The notes beneath the pieces are model-generated. The model was given only the letters and a program-made list of their open reading frames with translations. It did not search any database and was not told the origin of the DNA. This document shows, one piece after another, positions 15,764-26,586 of a stretch of DNA of 64,000 nt. Position numbers and translations under genes: made by a program. Source of the DNA: Pseudomonadota bacterium (GTDB lineage: Bacteria > Pseudomonadota > Gammaproteobacteria > Acidiferrobacterales > Acidiferrobacteraceae); NCBI GenBank assembly GCA_021785035.1, contig JAJYGP010000025.1, positions 124,001 to 188,000 of the forward strand. The letters are read 5' to 3'. Position 1 is the stretch's first letter. Every line of letters begins with the position of its first letter.

Positions 15764-16230
15764 GATCCTTTGTTTCCGACCTTATTTTTCCATTCGTTTT
15801 TAATGAATGGCGTGTCGGTTGCAATATCGGTACGCGATTTCTTCATCTGGGCGTCATGGCCCATGCGCCTGGCGTGTCGCATTGCCATGAGGCCGCCGGC
15901 GGTGGTAAAGACGACGCCGATAATGAGGGCGCTGGCCCAAAAGCTTGTGATCGCCGTTCCGTGTCCCACGATAAGAGCAGCCAGCCCTATGATAAGAAAC
16001 GCAAGCAGGCTCAAGACTCCCAGAAGGGCTATAGCGCTATATAAGGTTGCCTTAAGGGCATCGGCGATGATCGCGCGGATGCCTTCCTCGAGTTCAAGTT
16101 TGACGAGACTCGCTTCGCTGCGGACGAGTTCAGAAGCTTCATTCACGGCGTGACGAAAAAGCGCCACGAGAGAGCTTTGGGTGCCAGTCGGTCTTGGATT
16201 TAACGATTCCGTGTTCCATTGAGTTGCCAT
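15760..16230 (-). CDS. DUF1469 (holin superfamily III-like) membrane protein
   Basis: 156 aa. The N-terminal helix (LFRHAVNEASELVRSEASLV) and two adjacent membrane segments at about residues 60-115 match DUF1469/Phage_holin_3_6 proteins (YqjE-like). In E. coli the comparable yqjCDEK set consists of inner-membrane proteins linked to stationary-phase ribosome association. It sits in the middle of the three-gene operon. The holin name comes from remote similarity; there is no phage context. Confidence 0.7.
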   Translation of the reverse strand: MATQWNTESLNPRPTGTQSSLVALFRHAVNEASELVRSEASLVKLELEEGIRAIIADALKATLYSAIALLGVLSLLAFLIIGLAALIVGHGTAITSFWASALIIGVVFTTAGGLMAMRHARRMGHDAQMKKSRTDIATDTPFIKNEWKNKVGNKGS

Positions 16231-16238
16231 GACAGCAC

Positions 16239-16499
16239 CTACCGCTTTATGAGCTTACCGATGATGAGGCCGACACCAAAGCCGATAGCGATGCTGGCCC
16301 CTGGGTGTTCGCGGATGCGTTTTTCGAGATCGTGGCGCATGGTCGCGACATCGCGATCGGATAGGTAGGCGCTGATGCGGCGCAAGACGTTTAGGGTCTC
16401 TTCTACGAAGTAGGGAGTTTCGGGTGTCGGTCGTGGTGCCGAGCCTCCTTCATAGGCGAATTTCTCTGATGCGCTCATGGGAATCTCCACGGAGGACAA
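16239..16499 (-). CDS. DUF883/ElaB-YqjD-like inner membrane protein
   Basis: 86 aa ending in HPGASIAIGFGVGLIIGKLI, the short C-terminal anchor with a conserved preceding Pro-Gly that marks ElaB/YqjD/DUF883 proteins. YqjD in E. coli anchors ribosomes to the membrane in stationary phase. It is the first gene of the operon, 8 bp ahead of the DUF1469 gene. Confidence 0.7.
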   Translation of the reverse strand: MSSVEIPMSASEKFAYEGGSAPRPTPETPYFVEETLNVLRRISAYLSDRDVATMRHDLEKRIREHPGASIAIGFGVGLIIGKLIKR

Positions 16500-16552
16500 G
16501 ACCCTATCCTAGCTCATCGCCTGTTTGGGGAAATCGGACCTAAGGATGCTGT

Positions 16553-17344
16553 CTAGGCAGTGGTGATGGTATGGGCCAAAGAACGTGGTAGGAGTGGTCG
16601 AAGGCGTGCCCAGAGCACGCCTATCAATTCATGGATGATCTTGGCCGATAACGCTATCGCATGGGCGCTGGGCAAATAAGCGAGGATCGTCTCGCTTCGC
16701 CGACTTTTTGTCACAAAGTCGGTTGGGGCCGGGACCACGGTGAAGCCGGCTTGTCGAAACAGCAGGACCGCGCGCCTCATATGCCAGGCTTGGGTCACAA
16801 GAAAGATATCGCGAATCCCGAGAGGCAAGAGGATGGTGGCCGAGTCGCGGGCGTTTTGGGCGGTGGTTTGGGAATGGCTCTCCACCCACTTTACAGGCGT
16901 TTTAAAGGCGCGACGCAGGACCCTACGCATAAGGACCGCCGCGGGCGGACCGCCGAGTGGGGCGCCTCCTGAGGTAAGGATGGGCAGCCGGCTTTCGCGA
17001 AAGAGGCGCGCCGCGTAGCGCAGGCGCACCAGGGTATCGGTCCCGACCGTGTCATGTCCTCCGTATTCCGGGGCCTTACGGTAGCGCCCGGCGGCTAGCA
17101 CGACGATGGCGCGCGGACCCTTAGGTAGCGGTTTTGTAAGCGCGGGATAGATCTCCCATGCCCTGGCAAGAGAGGTCGCAACAACGGGAAGACTCAAGAG
17201 CATCAGCCCGGCCCAGGACACGGCGATGATCGCGATCCCCGAACGGGGCTTCAGTCCCGTTAAAGCGAGCCCGAAGCCAAGCGGAACAAGAAGCAGCCCC
17301 GGTGGCGTGACCAGTGCATTGACGAGCCCATGCCAAACTATCAC
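16553..17344 (-). CDS. ElyC/SanA/YdcF family (DUF218) membrane protein
   Basis: 263 aa with two N-terminal membrane segments (residues 10-60) and a DUF218 domain: [10 protein letters not shown], then ILTSGG near residue 120, [14 protein letters not shown] and [20 protein letters not shown]. coli ElyC acts in envelope and peptidoglycan precursor homeostasis. The start overlaps the lipA stop (ATGA), placing it at the end of the dat-ybeD-lipB-lipA run. Function in this organism is inferred only from the family. Confidence 0.8.
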   Translation of the reverse strand: MIVWHGLVNALVTPPGLLLVPLGFGLALTGLKPRSGIAIIAVSWAGLMLLSLPVVATSLARAWEIYPALTKPLPKGPRAIVVLAAGRYRKAPEYGGHDTVGTDTLVRLRYAARLFRESRLPILTSGGAPLGGPPAAVLMRRVLRRAFKTPVKWVESHSQTTAQNARDSATILLPLGIRDIFLVTQAWHMRRAVLLFRQAGFTVVPAPTDFVTKSRRSETILAYLPSAHAIALSAKIIHELIGVLWARLRPLLPRSLAHTITTA

Positions 17345-18300
17345 ATGCCGACCTGCTCACCGGCTGCTTGGCGATCCGCGTGGTAAGAGGAGCGCACGAG
17401 AGGCCCGCTTGCCACATTGGTAAACCCGAGATGACGTGCGATGTCCGCGAGTTCCGCGAATTCCTCAGGGCTTACGTAACGATCGACCGGCAAGTGTGCG
17501 AGGCTCGGTCGCAGGTATTGGCCTAAAGTGAGCCATTCGCAACCGTGGGCGCGCAAGTCGGAAAGGGTCGCCTCGATCTCACTGCGGGCTTCCCCCAGGC
17601 CCACCATCAAGCCCGACTTGGTGGGAATGTGCGGGTATCGGTCCTTGAAGGTCTTCAATAACGACAGCGAGCCTTGGTAGTCCGCGCCCGGGCGCACGGG
17701 CTTATAGAGGCGCGGTACGGTCTCCATGTTGTGGTTAAAGATATCGGGCGGCGAGTCGGCCATCGCTGCGAGCGCGACATCGACTCGGCCTCTGAAGTCC
17801 GGGACCAACGCCTCTATCGTGACTTTGGGGGCATGTTGGCGTATTGCACGGATACAGGCGGAAAAATGGGCCCCACCCCCGTCGCGGAGATCGTCGCGGT
17901 CGACCGATGTGACCACAACAAATCGCAAACCCATGGCGGCGATCGCCTGGGCAAGGTGTTGCGGCTCGTCTCCGTCGAGCGGGTCAGGGCGCCCATGGGC
18001 GACATCGCAGAAAGGGCAGCGCCGAGTACAAAGACGCCCCATGATCATAAAGGTCGCGGTCCCATGGGTAAAACATTCGCCGATATTGGGGCAGGACGCC
18101 TCTTCACAGACACTATGAAGGTCATGGTCCCGCAGTATGGTCTTGAGGCGTCCGACCTCTGGGGCTAAGGGCGAGCGCACGCGCAGCCAGACAGGCTTTG
18201 GTGCCGGCCGTTCCGCCGTTTGCGCTGTGACCACCTTAATCTTTTGAATGCCTTTAAGGGCGCGCGAGGAGGTGTTGTTCGGATCCGTCGTACGGTTCAT
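17341..18300 (-). CDS. lipA: Lipoyl synthase LipA
   Basis: 319 aa radical SAM enzyme inserting two sulfurs into protein-bound octanoate. Both cluster motifs are present: the auxiliary C-x4-C-x5-C in [12 protein letters not shown], and the SAM cluster CTRRCPFC. The C-terminal region ends with the conserved SSYHAD around the RSSY serine ligand. The ATG at 18300 overlaps lipB by 47 bp; a shorter GTG start near 18240 is possible since the first 20 residues are not conserved. It follows lipB and ybeD in one operon. Confidence 0.95.
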   Translation of the reverse strand: MNRTTDPNNTSSRALKGIQKIKVVTAQTAERPAPKPVWLRVRSPLAPEVGRLKTILRDHDLHSVCEEASCPNIGECFTHGTATFMIMGRLCTRRCPFCDVAHGRPDPLDGDEPQHLAQAIAAMGLRFVVVTSVDRDDLRDGGGAHFSACIRAIRQHAPKVTIEALVPDFRGRVDVALAAMADSPPDIFNHNMETVPRLYKPVRPGADYQGSLSLLKTFKDRYPHIPTKSGLMVGLGEARSEIEATLSDLRAHGCEWLTLGQYLRPSLAHLPVDRYVSPEEFAELADIARHLGFTNVASGPLVRSSYHADRQAAGEQVGM

Positions 18301-18925
18301 GCCTATCCTCTTTGGGTGCGAACCCGAAGTGTGCCAAAAATTTCTCAGTCAAGACCTCCGCGACTACGGTGAGGTCAGAGGGGCCGCCGCAGTCCGCTAG
18401 CTGCGTGACCTTGAGTCCGTGGTAGCCACAAGGCGCAATCGATGCGAAGGGATTGAGGTCCATTGCGACGTTAAGGGCGAGGCCATGATAGCTACGGCCG
18501 GCGCGGATGCGCAATCCCAGGGCCGCAATCTTTGCTGCTCCGACATACACGCCGGGCGCCCCGACTTGTCTTCGACCCTCGATCCCAAAGCGCTCGAGGG
18601 TCGCTAGGACCACGGCCTCGAGACCGGATACAAGGTGCCGCACCCCGATTCCAAGACGTGTCAGATCGAAGAGGCTGTAGGCCATCAGTTGGCCCGGCCC
18701 GTGATAGGTCAGATCGCCCCCGCGGTCGGTGTCGATGGTCGGAATCGCGCCGCCGGGGGCCTGTTCGCGCGCGTTCCGCCCACGGGTGTATACCGGGGCG
18801 TGCTCGAGCAGCCAAAGCTCGTCACAGCTCGTTTCGGTACGGTTGGCGCTGAAGTCCTGCATGGCGCGCCAAGTCTGCCGGTAATCGACTAGCCCCGGCC
18901 ATCTGTGGATCCGCAGTTCGTTCAT
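18254..18925 (-). CDS. lipB: Octanoyltransferase LipB
   Basis: 223 aa. Transfers octanoate from acyl-carrier protein to lipoyl domains, the substrate step before LipA. Signature regions [20 protein letters not shown] and [14 protein letters not shown] carry the catalytic lysine/cysteine dyad region (Cys in APCG). The start overlaps the ybeD stop by 4 bp. Confidence 0.95.
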   Translation of the reverse strand: MNELRIHRWPGLVDYRQTWRAMQDFSANRTETSCDELWLLEHAPVYTRGRNAREQAPGGAIPTIDTDRGGDLTYHGPGQLMAYSLFDLTRLGIGVRHLVSGLEAVVLATLERFGIEGRRQVGAPGVYVGAAKIAALGLRIRAGRSYHGLALNVAMDLNPFASIAPCGYHGLKVTQLADCGGPSDLTVVAEVLTEKFLAHFGFAPKEDRHEPYDGSEQHLLARP

Positions 18926-19212
18926 AGCGCCATTAAGACGTCTTTACAGTCGGATAAGGCCTGGTAGATCGCGTCGAGCTGGGCTCGGCTGCGGCTCTGA
19001 ATGGTGACTGTTACCGCAACGTACTTACCGCCACGGCTTTCTCGTCGCGATATGGCCAGCAAGTCGCCCGGCTCTGTGTGGCGAGATACGATTTCGTGCA
19101 CCAGCGCCTCGAAGCGCGATGATTGGTGCCCCAAAGCCTTGATGTCGATTTTGCACGGAAAGGTGAGAAGTTCCGGGTCGTGGCCGTTATTTTTTCCGTT
19201 CGTGCTCGCCAT
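18922..19212 (-). CDS. ybeD: YbeD/DUF493 family protein
   Basis: 96 aa with the DUF493 ferredoxin-like ACT-type fold pattern: LTFPCKIDIKALGHQ, SRRESRGGKYVAVTVTI and the C-terminal [18 protein letters not shown]. It is almost always next to lipB in gammaproteobacteria; a regulatory role in lipoate metabolism is suspected but not proven. It begins one base before the dat stop. Confidence 0.9.
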   Translation of the reverse strand: MASTNGKNNGHDPELLTFPCKIDIKALGHQSSRFEALVHEIVSRHTEPGDLLAISRRESRGGKYVAVTVTIQSRSRAQLDAIYQALSDCKDVLMAL

Positions 19213-20070
19213 TTAGCGGTCTATACCTTGGCGGACATCGTCTTTAAGCGCCTGAAAGGCGTTGTACAGTTGCCAGAAAATCGGGCCTGGGCTGCCGGAG
19301 CCTACGGGCCGCGCATCGATCTTGGTGACTGCCGTGACCTCCCGTGTTGAGCTAGTGACCAGGACCTCTTCTGCCGCCAGCAATTCCGAACGCGTCGGGG
19401 CCTGTTCGTCCAAGGGGATCGCGCAGAGACTGGCAAGCTCTAAAACCACGTCTCGCGTGATACCTCCCAGAATGTTATGACCGCGGGGGGCGGTCATAAG
19501 GCGGCTCGATCGGACGACAAAAACATTGCTGACGGCCCCTTCGTTGACATGACCATCACGTACGAGAAGCGCCTCGTCTGCGCCGCGCGCCAAGGCCTCT
19601 TGGACCAGCAGGACGTTAGCGATGAGTGAGGTGCTTTTAATGTCGCAGCGCGACCAGCGAATATCGTCCAGCAGGACCGCCTTGATACCGATAGTCAGGC
19701 GCTCGGAGGACTCTGCAATCTGGGGTCTGGCGTAGGCGAACACCGTCAGTGGTGCGTTGGCCGGAAATGCATGCTGGCGGGGAGCGGCTCCCCGACTGAT
19801 CTGCAGATACATGCTCCCATCTCCGGAAGGCAGGGTGTCGGCTAGCTGTCTGAAGAAGATCGGCCAATCAAGGCTCAGGCGATGCGGATCCATACCGACG
19901 GCAATTAGGCTTGCCTCAAGTCGTCGGACGTGCGCCGTGACCCGAAATGGCTTGTACCCGTATACCGGAATGACTTCGTAGACGCTGTCACCGAAGACAA
20001 AGCCGCGGTCGAACACCGACACGCGGGCTTGCTCGGCCGGTATCCATTCTCCGTTGAGATAGACGATCAT
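19213..20070 (-). CDS. dat: D-amino-acid (D-alanine) aminotransferase, class IV PLP enzyme
   Basis: 285 aa, the length of bacterial D-alanine transaminases. It starts MIVYLNGEWIPAEQARVSVFDRGF with the GDSVYEVIPVY block; the PLP lysine is in CDIKSTSLIANVLL, followed by ADEALLVRDGHVNEGAVSNVF and GGITRDVVLELA. It supplies D-amino acids, for example D-Glu or D-Ala for peptidoglycan, which fits its place between elongasome and lipoate genes. Branched-chain aminotransferase or aminodeoxychorismate lyase are alternatives in the same fold; the RxH loop region (SRGAAPRQHAF) favours Dat. Confidence 0.85.
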   Translation of the reverse strand: MIVYLNGEWIPAEQARVSVFDRGFVFGDSVYEVIPVYGYKPFRVTAHVRRLEASLIAVGMDPHRLSLDWPIFFRQLADTLPSGDGSMYLQISRGAAPRQHAFPANAPLTVFAYARPQIAESSERLTIGIKAVLLDDIRWSRCDIKSTSLIANVLLVQEALARGADEALLVRDGHVNEGAVSNVFVVRSSRLMTAPRGHNILGGITRDVVLELASLCAIPLDEQAPTRSELLAAEEVLVTSSTREVTAVTKIDARPVGSGSPGPIFWQLYNAFQALKDDVRQGIDR

Positions 20071-20075
20071 AAGCG

Positions 20076-20939
20076 TTAGGGGTCCACGATGACGGCCGGC
20101 CCCAGCCCTTCTCGGGCGAGCCGCGACGAAAGTGCTTGGGCCTCGCGTGTGCTACTTTCGGGGCCCATGCGTACGAGAAAGAGTCTACGCCCATCGACCC
20201 TTTGCGGGAATATGTGAATATGATCGAGACCCTTGTGGCGAAGGTGAGATTTGAGACGTCGAGCATCCCGATGCCGAGAAAAGGCGCCGAATTGAAGGAA
20301 GATGCCGCCGTGCGCGCTGGCCGCGCGGCGGGGCCCGAAGACATCGGAGCGGTGTCTATGGACGCCGGAACGGGCCGCCCATACCCCGCTTTGACCAGGC
20401 GCTAGGCCCTCGACCTCGACGGGTGCTGTGCCGGTAGCCAGGATGCCTAGGCGCGCGGCCGCCGCGTACGATAGGTCGATAATGCGATGAGGATAAAAGG
20501 GCCCGCGATCGTTTACCCGAACGATCACCGTGCGATTGTTGTCGAGGTTGCGCACCAGCGCATAGCATGGCAGGGGCAGGACCTTATTGGCGGCGGTCAT
20601 CGCGTACATATTGTAGGTTTCGCCATCGGAGGTCTTTTGGCCGTTGAACGGCCGTCCATACCAAGAGGCAATGCCGCGTTGTCGATACCCAGCCGCGGAT
20701 TTGAGTGGGTAATAGGTCCGGCCATTTACAGTATAGGGGCTATTACCGTAGGGGCTTAAGGGAAGGGCGCGCGGGACGACAGTCTGAGATCTCAGATCCG
20801 CCGGGTTGCGATACCCGACGCTCGGCAAAAATCCGCAGCCGGTGAGCACCACGGCAAGGCTCAGGGCAGTAAGCCCGCGCGCACACAGACGCAAGCCGCG
20901 CCAATTCGGTTTTTTAGAGTGTATCGTTCTCTGGGTCAT
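20076..20939 (-). CDS. rlpA: RlpA septal-ring lipoprotein / lytic transglycosylase
   Basis: About 287 aa from the ATG at 20939. A lipoprotein signal ends in LTGCG; the double-psi beta-barrel domain follows at residues about 75-180 (GIASWYGRPFNGQKTSDGE and VRVNDRGPFYPHRIIDLS with the catalytic-type Asp/His), and a C-terminal SPOR domain (residues about 210-287, FLQFGAFSRHRDARRL) binds denuded glycan. Its gene lies downstream of rodA as in other gammaproteobacteria. An earlier start at 20981 would add 14 residues before the signal and is unlikely. Confidence 0.9.
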   Translation of the reverse strand: MTQRTIHSKKPNWRGLRLCARGLTALSLAVVLTGCGFLPSVGYRNPADLRSQTVVPRALPLSPYGNSPYTVNGRTYYPLKSAAGYRQRGIASWYGRPFNGQKTSDGETYNMYAMTAANKVLPLPCYALVRNLDNNRTVIVRVNDRGPFYPHRIIDLSYAAAARLGILATGTAPVEVEGLAPGQSGVWAARSGVHRHRSDVFGPRRAASAHGGIFLQFGAFSRHRDARRLKSHLRHKGLDHIHIFPQRVDGRRLFLVRMGPESSTREAQALSSRLAREGLGPAVIVDP

Positions 20940-21033
20940 ACTCCGAAGAGTAACAGCATTTCCTGGTCCCAGTGCACCCAAAACGCCGCATTCGTCAGCC
21001 CGCCTACAAACCTGGAAGGCAGCGCTACGCGTA

Positions 21034-22113
21034 TCAGTTTACGAGCCGTCTGTGACCGTGAATGCTCATCAGGACGCCCAGGCCAGCCATGACGACAATA
21101 AGCGAGGTGCCCCCATAACTCAGGAGCGGTAACGGTACACCTACTACCGGCAGAATCCCCGCTACCATGCCCATATTGATGAAGACGTCAAAGAAAAATA
21201 GGGTGGAGAGTGAGCCGGCCAGAAGCCGAGAGTAACTATCCTGGGCCGCGAACGCGATACGTAGGCCTCGGTAAACGATAAAGAGATAAAGCCCCAGCAA
21301 GGCGATGTTCCCAAAGAGCCCAAATTCTTGGCAAAAGACCGCGAAAGCGAAGTCAGTGGTGCTGTCGGGCAGGAAGTGGAGGTGGGCTTGGCTGCTGTGT
21401 AGCCAGCCTTGCCCAAAAATCCCCCCGGACCCGACCGCGATCATTGCCTGGATCGCATGGTATCCGGCACCCAAGGGATCGGCTTCGGGGTGAAAGAGTA
21501 TGAAAATGCGTTGCCGCTGGTAGTGGTGCATATGGGCCCACAAAATGGGCGCTGCCGCGAGCCCGAGGAGTGCCACCCCGAGGATCGTCTGCCAACTCAT
21601 GCCGGCCAAAAATAAGACGATAATCCCCGACAATAGAACAATGAGCGCGGTCCCGAGGTCGGGTTCTTTGGCAATCAAGAGTACCGGCACCAACAAAAGC
21701 AGGGTGGCGCCTGCGATATGCCAGATTCGCGGCGGGAGGCTGTAGCGTGAAAAAAACCACGCCAACATCATGGGGACGGACAGCTTCATGAACTCCGAGG
21801 GCTGTATCGACATCGGCCCCAGGGCAATCCACCGCCGCGCGCCGAAACGAACGACGCCTACGGCGAGCACACCGATGAGCCCAAGCACGCCGGCCGCGAA
21901 TAAAGGCACGGACCAGCGCCGATACGTATCGGGCGAGATTTGCGCAACGCCGACCATGACCCCAAAGCCGATCGCAAGCCGGACTGCGTCACTGAGGGCA
22001 AAGCCCAGCTTATCGCCGCTCGCGCTGTAAAGTACGACCAAGCTGACGGCGGCGAGAATGAGGAGCGCCGTCATTAAGGGTTTGTCGAGATGCCAGCGCT
22101 CGAAAATAGTCAT
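21034..22113 (-). CDS. rodA: RodA, SEDS peptidoglycan glycosyltransferase
   Basis: 359 aa polytopic membrane protein. It polymerises lipid II for lateral wall growth with PBP2. SEDS hallmarks include the RWIALGPMSIQPSEFMK block, KEPDLGTALIVLLSG, the GQGWLHSSQAHLHFLPDSTTDFAFA region (signature in two parts) and PLLSYGG near the C-terminus. The start overlaps mrdA by 4 bp. Confidence 0.95.
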   Translation of the reverse strand: MTIFERWHLDKPLMTALLILAAVSLVVLYSASGDKLGFALSDAVRLAIGFGVMVGVAQISPDTYRRWSVPLFAAGVLGLIGVLAVGVVRFGARRWIALGPMSIQPSEFMKLSVPMMLAWFFSRYSLPPRIWHIAGATLLLLVPVLLIAKEPDLGTALIVLLSGIIVLFLAGMSWQTILGVALLGLAAAPILWAHMHHYQRQRIFILFHPEADPLGAGYHAIQAMIAVGSGGIFGQGWLHSSQAHLHFLPDSTTDFAFAVFCQEFGLFGNIALLGLYLFIVYRGLRIAFAAQDSYSRLLAGSLSTLFFFDVFINMGMVAGILPVVGVPLPLLSYGGTSLIVVMAGLGVLMSIHGHRRLVN

Positions 22114-23990
22114 GGGTGGGTCCTTGCCAGGGCGACCCGGGTCTGTGCTTGGTTCTGGGGGAGCACGTGCACATGACCCAGGAGATAGAAATTCATGAGG
22201 GCGCGCGCGATGGGGGCGGCCGCGAGCGCCCCAAATCCTGCGTGTTCGACGATGACGGCAATTGCGATCCGCGGATTGGGTATCGGCGCCATGGCGATAA
22301 ACAGGGCGTCAGAACGTAAATGCTTTCCTTTAAAGCCCGGAGAGACATTCCACAGCTGCGCGGTCCCGGTTTTGCCCGCGACTTTGTACGGCAGGTGGTA
22401 GGCGATGCCGCGCGCCGTTCCGTGCGGACCCTCCACCACTTGGGTCATGTCGCGAATCAGCACTCTCAGGCTATTTTTGCGGTGTCGCGGGAGAGGAGGA
22501 AAAGCATATGGTTTGACGTAGCGCACGTGGTGCGTGACCGGGTTCACGATCCCGTGGACGACCTCGGGGCGCATCCGCACTCCGTGGTTGGCAAGGGCCG
22601 CGACCGCGTCGGCGAGTTGTAGCGGCGTCACGAGCAAAGGGCCTTGCCCGATGCCGGTGATGACCGTTTGGCCAGGGTACCAGGGCTGCTTGGTAGCCTT
22701 GATCCAGGCCGAGGTCGGGACGAGACCGCGGTACTCGCCCGGAAGGTCGATGCCGGTCCGGTGCCCAAAACCGAAATAAGTGAGGTAGCGGGCCATGCGC
22801 TCTATGCCCTGTTTGAAGGCTAGGCGGTAAAAGAAGACGTCGCACGACTCCTCGATCGCCATTTTGAGGTCCACGCGCCCCATCCCCAGGGGCTTCCAAC
22901 AGTGAAACAAGTGCGTACTGTGCGGTAAATGATAGTAGCCGGGACAGGTAATGTGCTTATGCGGATGGAACCACTTCGTCTGGAGGGCGGCATAGGCATA
23001 GAACGGTTTAATCGTGGAGCCTGGGGGATAAAGGCCGTTCAACGCTCGATCGTCTAGCGGGCCGTCCGGGTTTGTAGCGAGCGCTTTGTAGGCTTTCTCG
23101 CGGATCCCCTCAACGAACGGGTTTGGGTCATATATGGGGCTGCTGATCAGGGCCAGCACGGCACCGGTGCGGGGGTTTAAGGCCACCACGCTGCCCGGTC
23201 GATTGTCGAGCATTTGCTCGCCGATCGCTTGCATCTGGGCGTCGATGTTGAGGTAGAGATTGTGTCCGGCGTGCGGCAAGATGCGCTTTAGCACCTTGAC
23301 CGCGCGCCCCTCCGCGTTCATCTCGACGTCCTTAAACCCGATTCGACCCATCAGCTCTTTTTGGTAACTGCGCTCGACGCCGAACTGGCCTATGTGCCGA
23401 TACCCAAAGTAACGGGCCGCGCGCGAACCTTGCTCCTCACCTGGCGTGATGCGGCTCACATAGCCGATTGCGTCCACCGCAAGGCCGCCTAGGGGGTAAT
23501 CACGCCGGAGTCGGGCGTGTAGGGCGATGCCTTTGAGGCGAGTCAGGTTGACGGCAATGCGTGCCGCTTCGGCCTCACTCAAGTGGGTGCGCAGGGTGAC
23601 GCTTTGGAAGGGTTTATGTTGCGCAAGTCGCCGGCGAAAGTCGTGAAGGTCGCGTTTATTGAGGGCGATCAGGGTTTTGAGTTTTCCCAGCAACCGCGCC
23701 ATGTTCGGAACATGATCGGGCACGACCTGTAAGGTAAAGACCGGAAAGTCCTCGGCCAGCACGACGCCGTTGCGGTCCAAGATCATCCCGCGCGCAGGTT
23801 GGATCGGAATGGGGCTGATCCGGTTGTTTTCGGCGAGTGTGGCGTAGTAGCGGTGCCGGACCACCTCGAGATAACCCAGGCGCGCGATGAGGGCGGTTAT
23901 GAGTACTGCCCCTAAGATCATGGCGACCAGTATTCGGGTTTCGAATAGTTGGATCTCTTTCGTGTCGTTCTTGAGCGGGATGCGATGCAT
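22110..23990 (-). CDS. mrdA: Penicillin-binding protein 2 (MrdA), elongation transpeptidase
   Basis: 626 aa. One N-terminal membrane helix (residues 18-40) is followed by a dimerisation domain (ARGMILDRNGVVLAED) and the transpeptidase domain with SxxK in PPGSTIKPFYAY, SCD in EESCDVFFYRLA and KTGTAQ. It cross-links the wall made by RodA and sits between rodA and mreD in the elongasome operon. Length is typical. Confidence 0.95.
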   Translation of the reverse strand: MHRIPLKNDTKEIQLFETRILVAMILGAVLITALIARLGYLEVVRHRYYATLAENNRISPIPIQPARGMILDRNGVVLAEDFPVFTLQVVPDHVPNMARLLGKLKTLIALNKRDLHDFRRRLAQHKPFQSVTLRTHLSEAEAARIAVNLTRLKGIALHARLRRDYPLGGLAVDAIGYVSRITPGEEQGSRAARYFGYRHIGQFGVERSYQKELMGRIGFKDVEMNAEGRAVKVLKRILPHAGHNLYLNIDAQMQAIGEQMLDNRPGSVVALNPRTGAVLALISSPIYDPNPFVEGIREKAYKALATNPDGPLDDRALNGLYPPGSTIKPFYAYAALQTKWFHPHKHITCPGYYHLPHSTHLFHCWKPLGMGRVDLKMAIEESCDVFFYRLAFKQGIERMARYLTYFGFGHRTGIDLPGEYRGLVPTSAWIKATKQPWYPGQTVITGIGQGPLLVTPLQLADAVAALANHGVRMRPEVVHGIVNPVTHHVRYVKPYAFPPLPRHRKNSLRVLIRDMTQVVEGPHGTARGIAYHLPYKVAGKTGTAQLWNVSPGFKGKHLRSDALFIAMAPIPNPRIAIAVIVEHAGFGALAAAPIARALMNFYLLGHVHVLPQNQAQTRVALARTHP

Positions 23991-23993
23991 GGG

Positions 23994-24485
23994 TTAGCTA
24001 ATCTTGGCGCGTCGGCGCACCTCCCGCAGTACGGTGAACAAGAACGGCCACAGAATCACGTTTGCGATCATAGGCGCGGTGTCGCTCCAAATCGGCGCGG
24101 TTCCTTGCACAAGGGATTTTACGATAAGGATCAATAGGTCGCTGAGCGCGATCAGGATGCCCACGGCCAGGGATTGCTGCCAGCGCGGGAATACGCGGAG
24201 GCGAAGCGTAAAGCGCAGCGTAAGAAAGGCCAAAAGCGCTTTGGCCAACGCTTGTTCGCCGAGAAGCGAGCCGTAGAGTCCGTCTAGGACGAGGCCCAAT
24301 ATCCAAGCGCTGCCCACGCCGATCCGGTCCGGGATAGCCAAACACCAGTACACCAAAATCAGAGCCACCCAGTCCGGTCGTAGGATGCCGATGGAGCGCG
24401 GGAGCGGGGCTAGGGTGAGCAGTATCCCTATGGCAAACGTTGCCACGATGGTGGCGCGTTGGCTCAACGTGAACGAACTATCCAC
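23994..24485 (-). CDS. mreD: Rod shape-determining protein MreD
   Basis: 163 aa with five hydrophobic segments. RPDWVALILVYWCLAIPDRIG and WILGLVLDGLYGSLLGEQAL are the MreD signature. The inner-membrane partner of MreC; its start overlaps the mreC stop by 8 bp. Confidence 0.93.
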   Translation of the reverse strand: MDSSFTLSQRATIVATFAIGILLTLAPLPRSIGILRPDWVALILVYWCLAIPDRIGVGSAWILGLVLDGLYGSLLGEQALAKALLAFLTLRFTLRLRVFPRWQQSLAVGILIALSDLLILIVKSLVQGTAPIWSDTAPMIANVILWPFLFTVLREVRRRAKIS

Positions 24486-25341
24486 CTACATGCCCTCTTT
24501 TCGGTTGCGATTTTTTGGGCCACAGCAGCAGTACATGTGTGTGGTAGTTTAGCCGGGCGAGCGCCACGGCTCGAACCTTGAGAAAGGCGAGATTGGGGTT
24601 ACTGGTTACTGCTGTCACGCGGGCCACGGGGTAGCCAGGCGGATAGACGCCGCCGAGCCCCGAACTCACCAGAATGTCGCCCGGGCGAATGTCGGCGGTG
24701 ACCGTAAGATAGGGGACCTTGAGACCATCGGTTGAGCCCGTTCCGAAGACGATGGCGCGCAAGCCGTTACGCTGGGAAACGACCGGGACGCCGCTATTGG
24801 GGTCGGTTATGAGCATGACGTCGCTCGTATCGGGGCCCACGGACACGACTTGCCCCACGATCCCGTGCGCGTCGATGATAGCCTGGCCTACGTAAATATG
24901 GCTGCGGCGCCCCTCGTTCAGGATAAGTCGTTGGGTAAACGGGCCGGAGCTTACCGCGAGCACTCGGGCCAATGTTTCCCGGTAGCCCGGTAAGCGCACG
25001 CCGTGTAGGAGTGTCGTGAGATGGGCGACTTCCCGGCGCAAGGCATCAAACCGCGTGAGGCGGGCCTCAAGCTTCAGGTCGCGTAGGCGCAGGCGGTGGA
25101 TTCCACGGCGCAGCTCGGCATTCGTTCGCAAGTCTTGATCGAGGTGCTTGGTCACGGAAAAGGGAAGCGTTGCGAGGGTTTGAACCGGGTATGTGGCTCG
25201 GTTCATAAGGGATCGGAAGGTGTGGGTCTCGTGCTCATGGTGGGCATCAAGAACGATAAGGACTATCGATACGCCGGTAAGCAGTATCAGTTTGGTGAGT
25301 GAAGAGGGTTGCTTGATAGACCAGCCGAGAAAGGTGCCCAT
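24478..25341 (-). CDS. mreC: Rod shape-determining protein MreC
   Basis: 287 aa: an N-terminal membrane anchor (residues 17-32), a coiled coil about residues 70-105 (RRGIHRLRLRDLKLEARL) and a periplasmic beta domain with VARVLAVSSGPFTQRLILNEG, IVGQVV and LITDPNSGVPV. It scaffolds MreB, MreD and PBP2. A GC-rich hairpin in the 65-bp gap to mreB may lower its expression relative to mreB. Confidence 0.93.
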   Translation of the reverse strand: MGTFLGWSIKQPSSLTKLILLTGVSIVLIVLDAHHEHETHTFRSLMNRATYPVQTLATLPFSVTKHLDQDLRTNAELRRGIHRLRLRDLKLEARLTRFDALRREVAHLTTLLHGVRLPGYRETLARVLAVSSGPFTQRLILNEGRRSHIYVGQAIIDAHGIVGQVVSVGPDTSDVMLITDPNSGVPVVSQRNGLRAIVFGTGSTDGLKVPYLTVTADIRPGDILVSSGLGGVYPPGYPVARVTAVTSNPNLAFLKVRAVALARLNYHTHVLLLWPKKSQPKRGHVGG

Positions 25342-25370
25342 GCATTTACCACATATGTCGCGCGCCAGGA

Positions 25371-25396
25371 GGCGGGGGGGTCTAAGGCCCCCCGCC
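25371..25396 (-). promoter_or_regulatory. Strong hairpin between mreB and mreC
   Basis: GGCGGGGGG (25371-25379) pairs perfectly with CCCCCCGCC (25388-25396) around an 8-nt loop. No T-run follows on the minus strand, so it is more likely an attenuating or mRNA-stabilising stem after mreB than a full terminator. Confidence 0.5.
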
Positions 25397-25406
25397 CCGG
25401 ATTACG

Positions 25407-26471
<1,065 letters not shown>

Positions 26472-26586
26472 TTAGGGTAGGGGTTTAAGATTTCCCTACT
26501 GTATCAATCGGCCCCTATGGGTTCAACCAGGGGCCGAAATGTGGTAGCGTGCAACGGATTAACGTTGCGACCGAAGATGGCGCCTT

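Noticed and set aside
15293-16499. Holin-like gene as a sign of prophage
   Set aside because: The neighbours are DUF883- and DUF3618-like stress membrane proteins; no phage structural or lysis genes are nearby.
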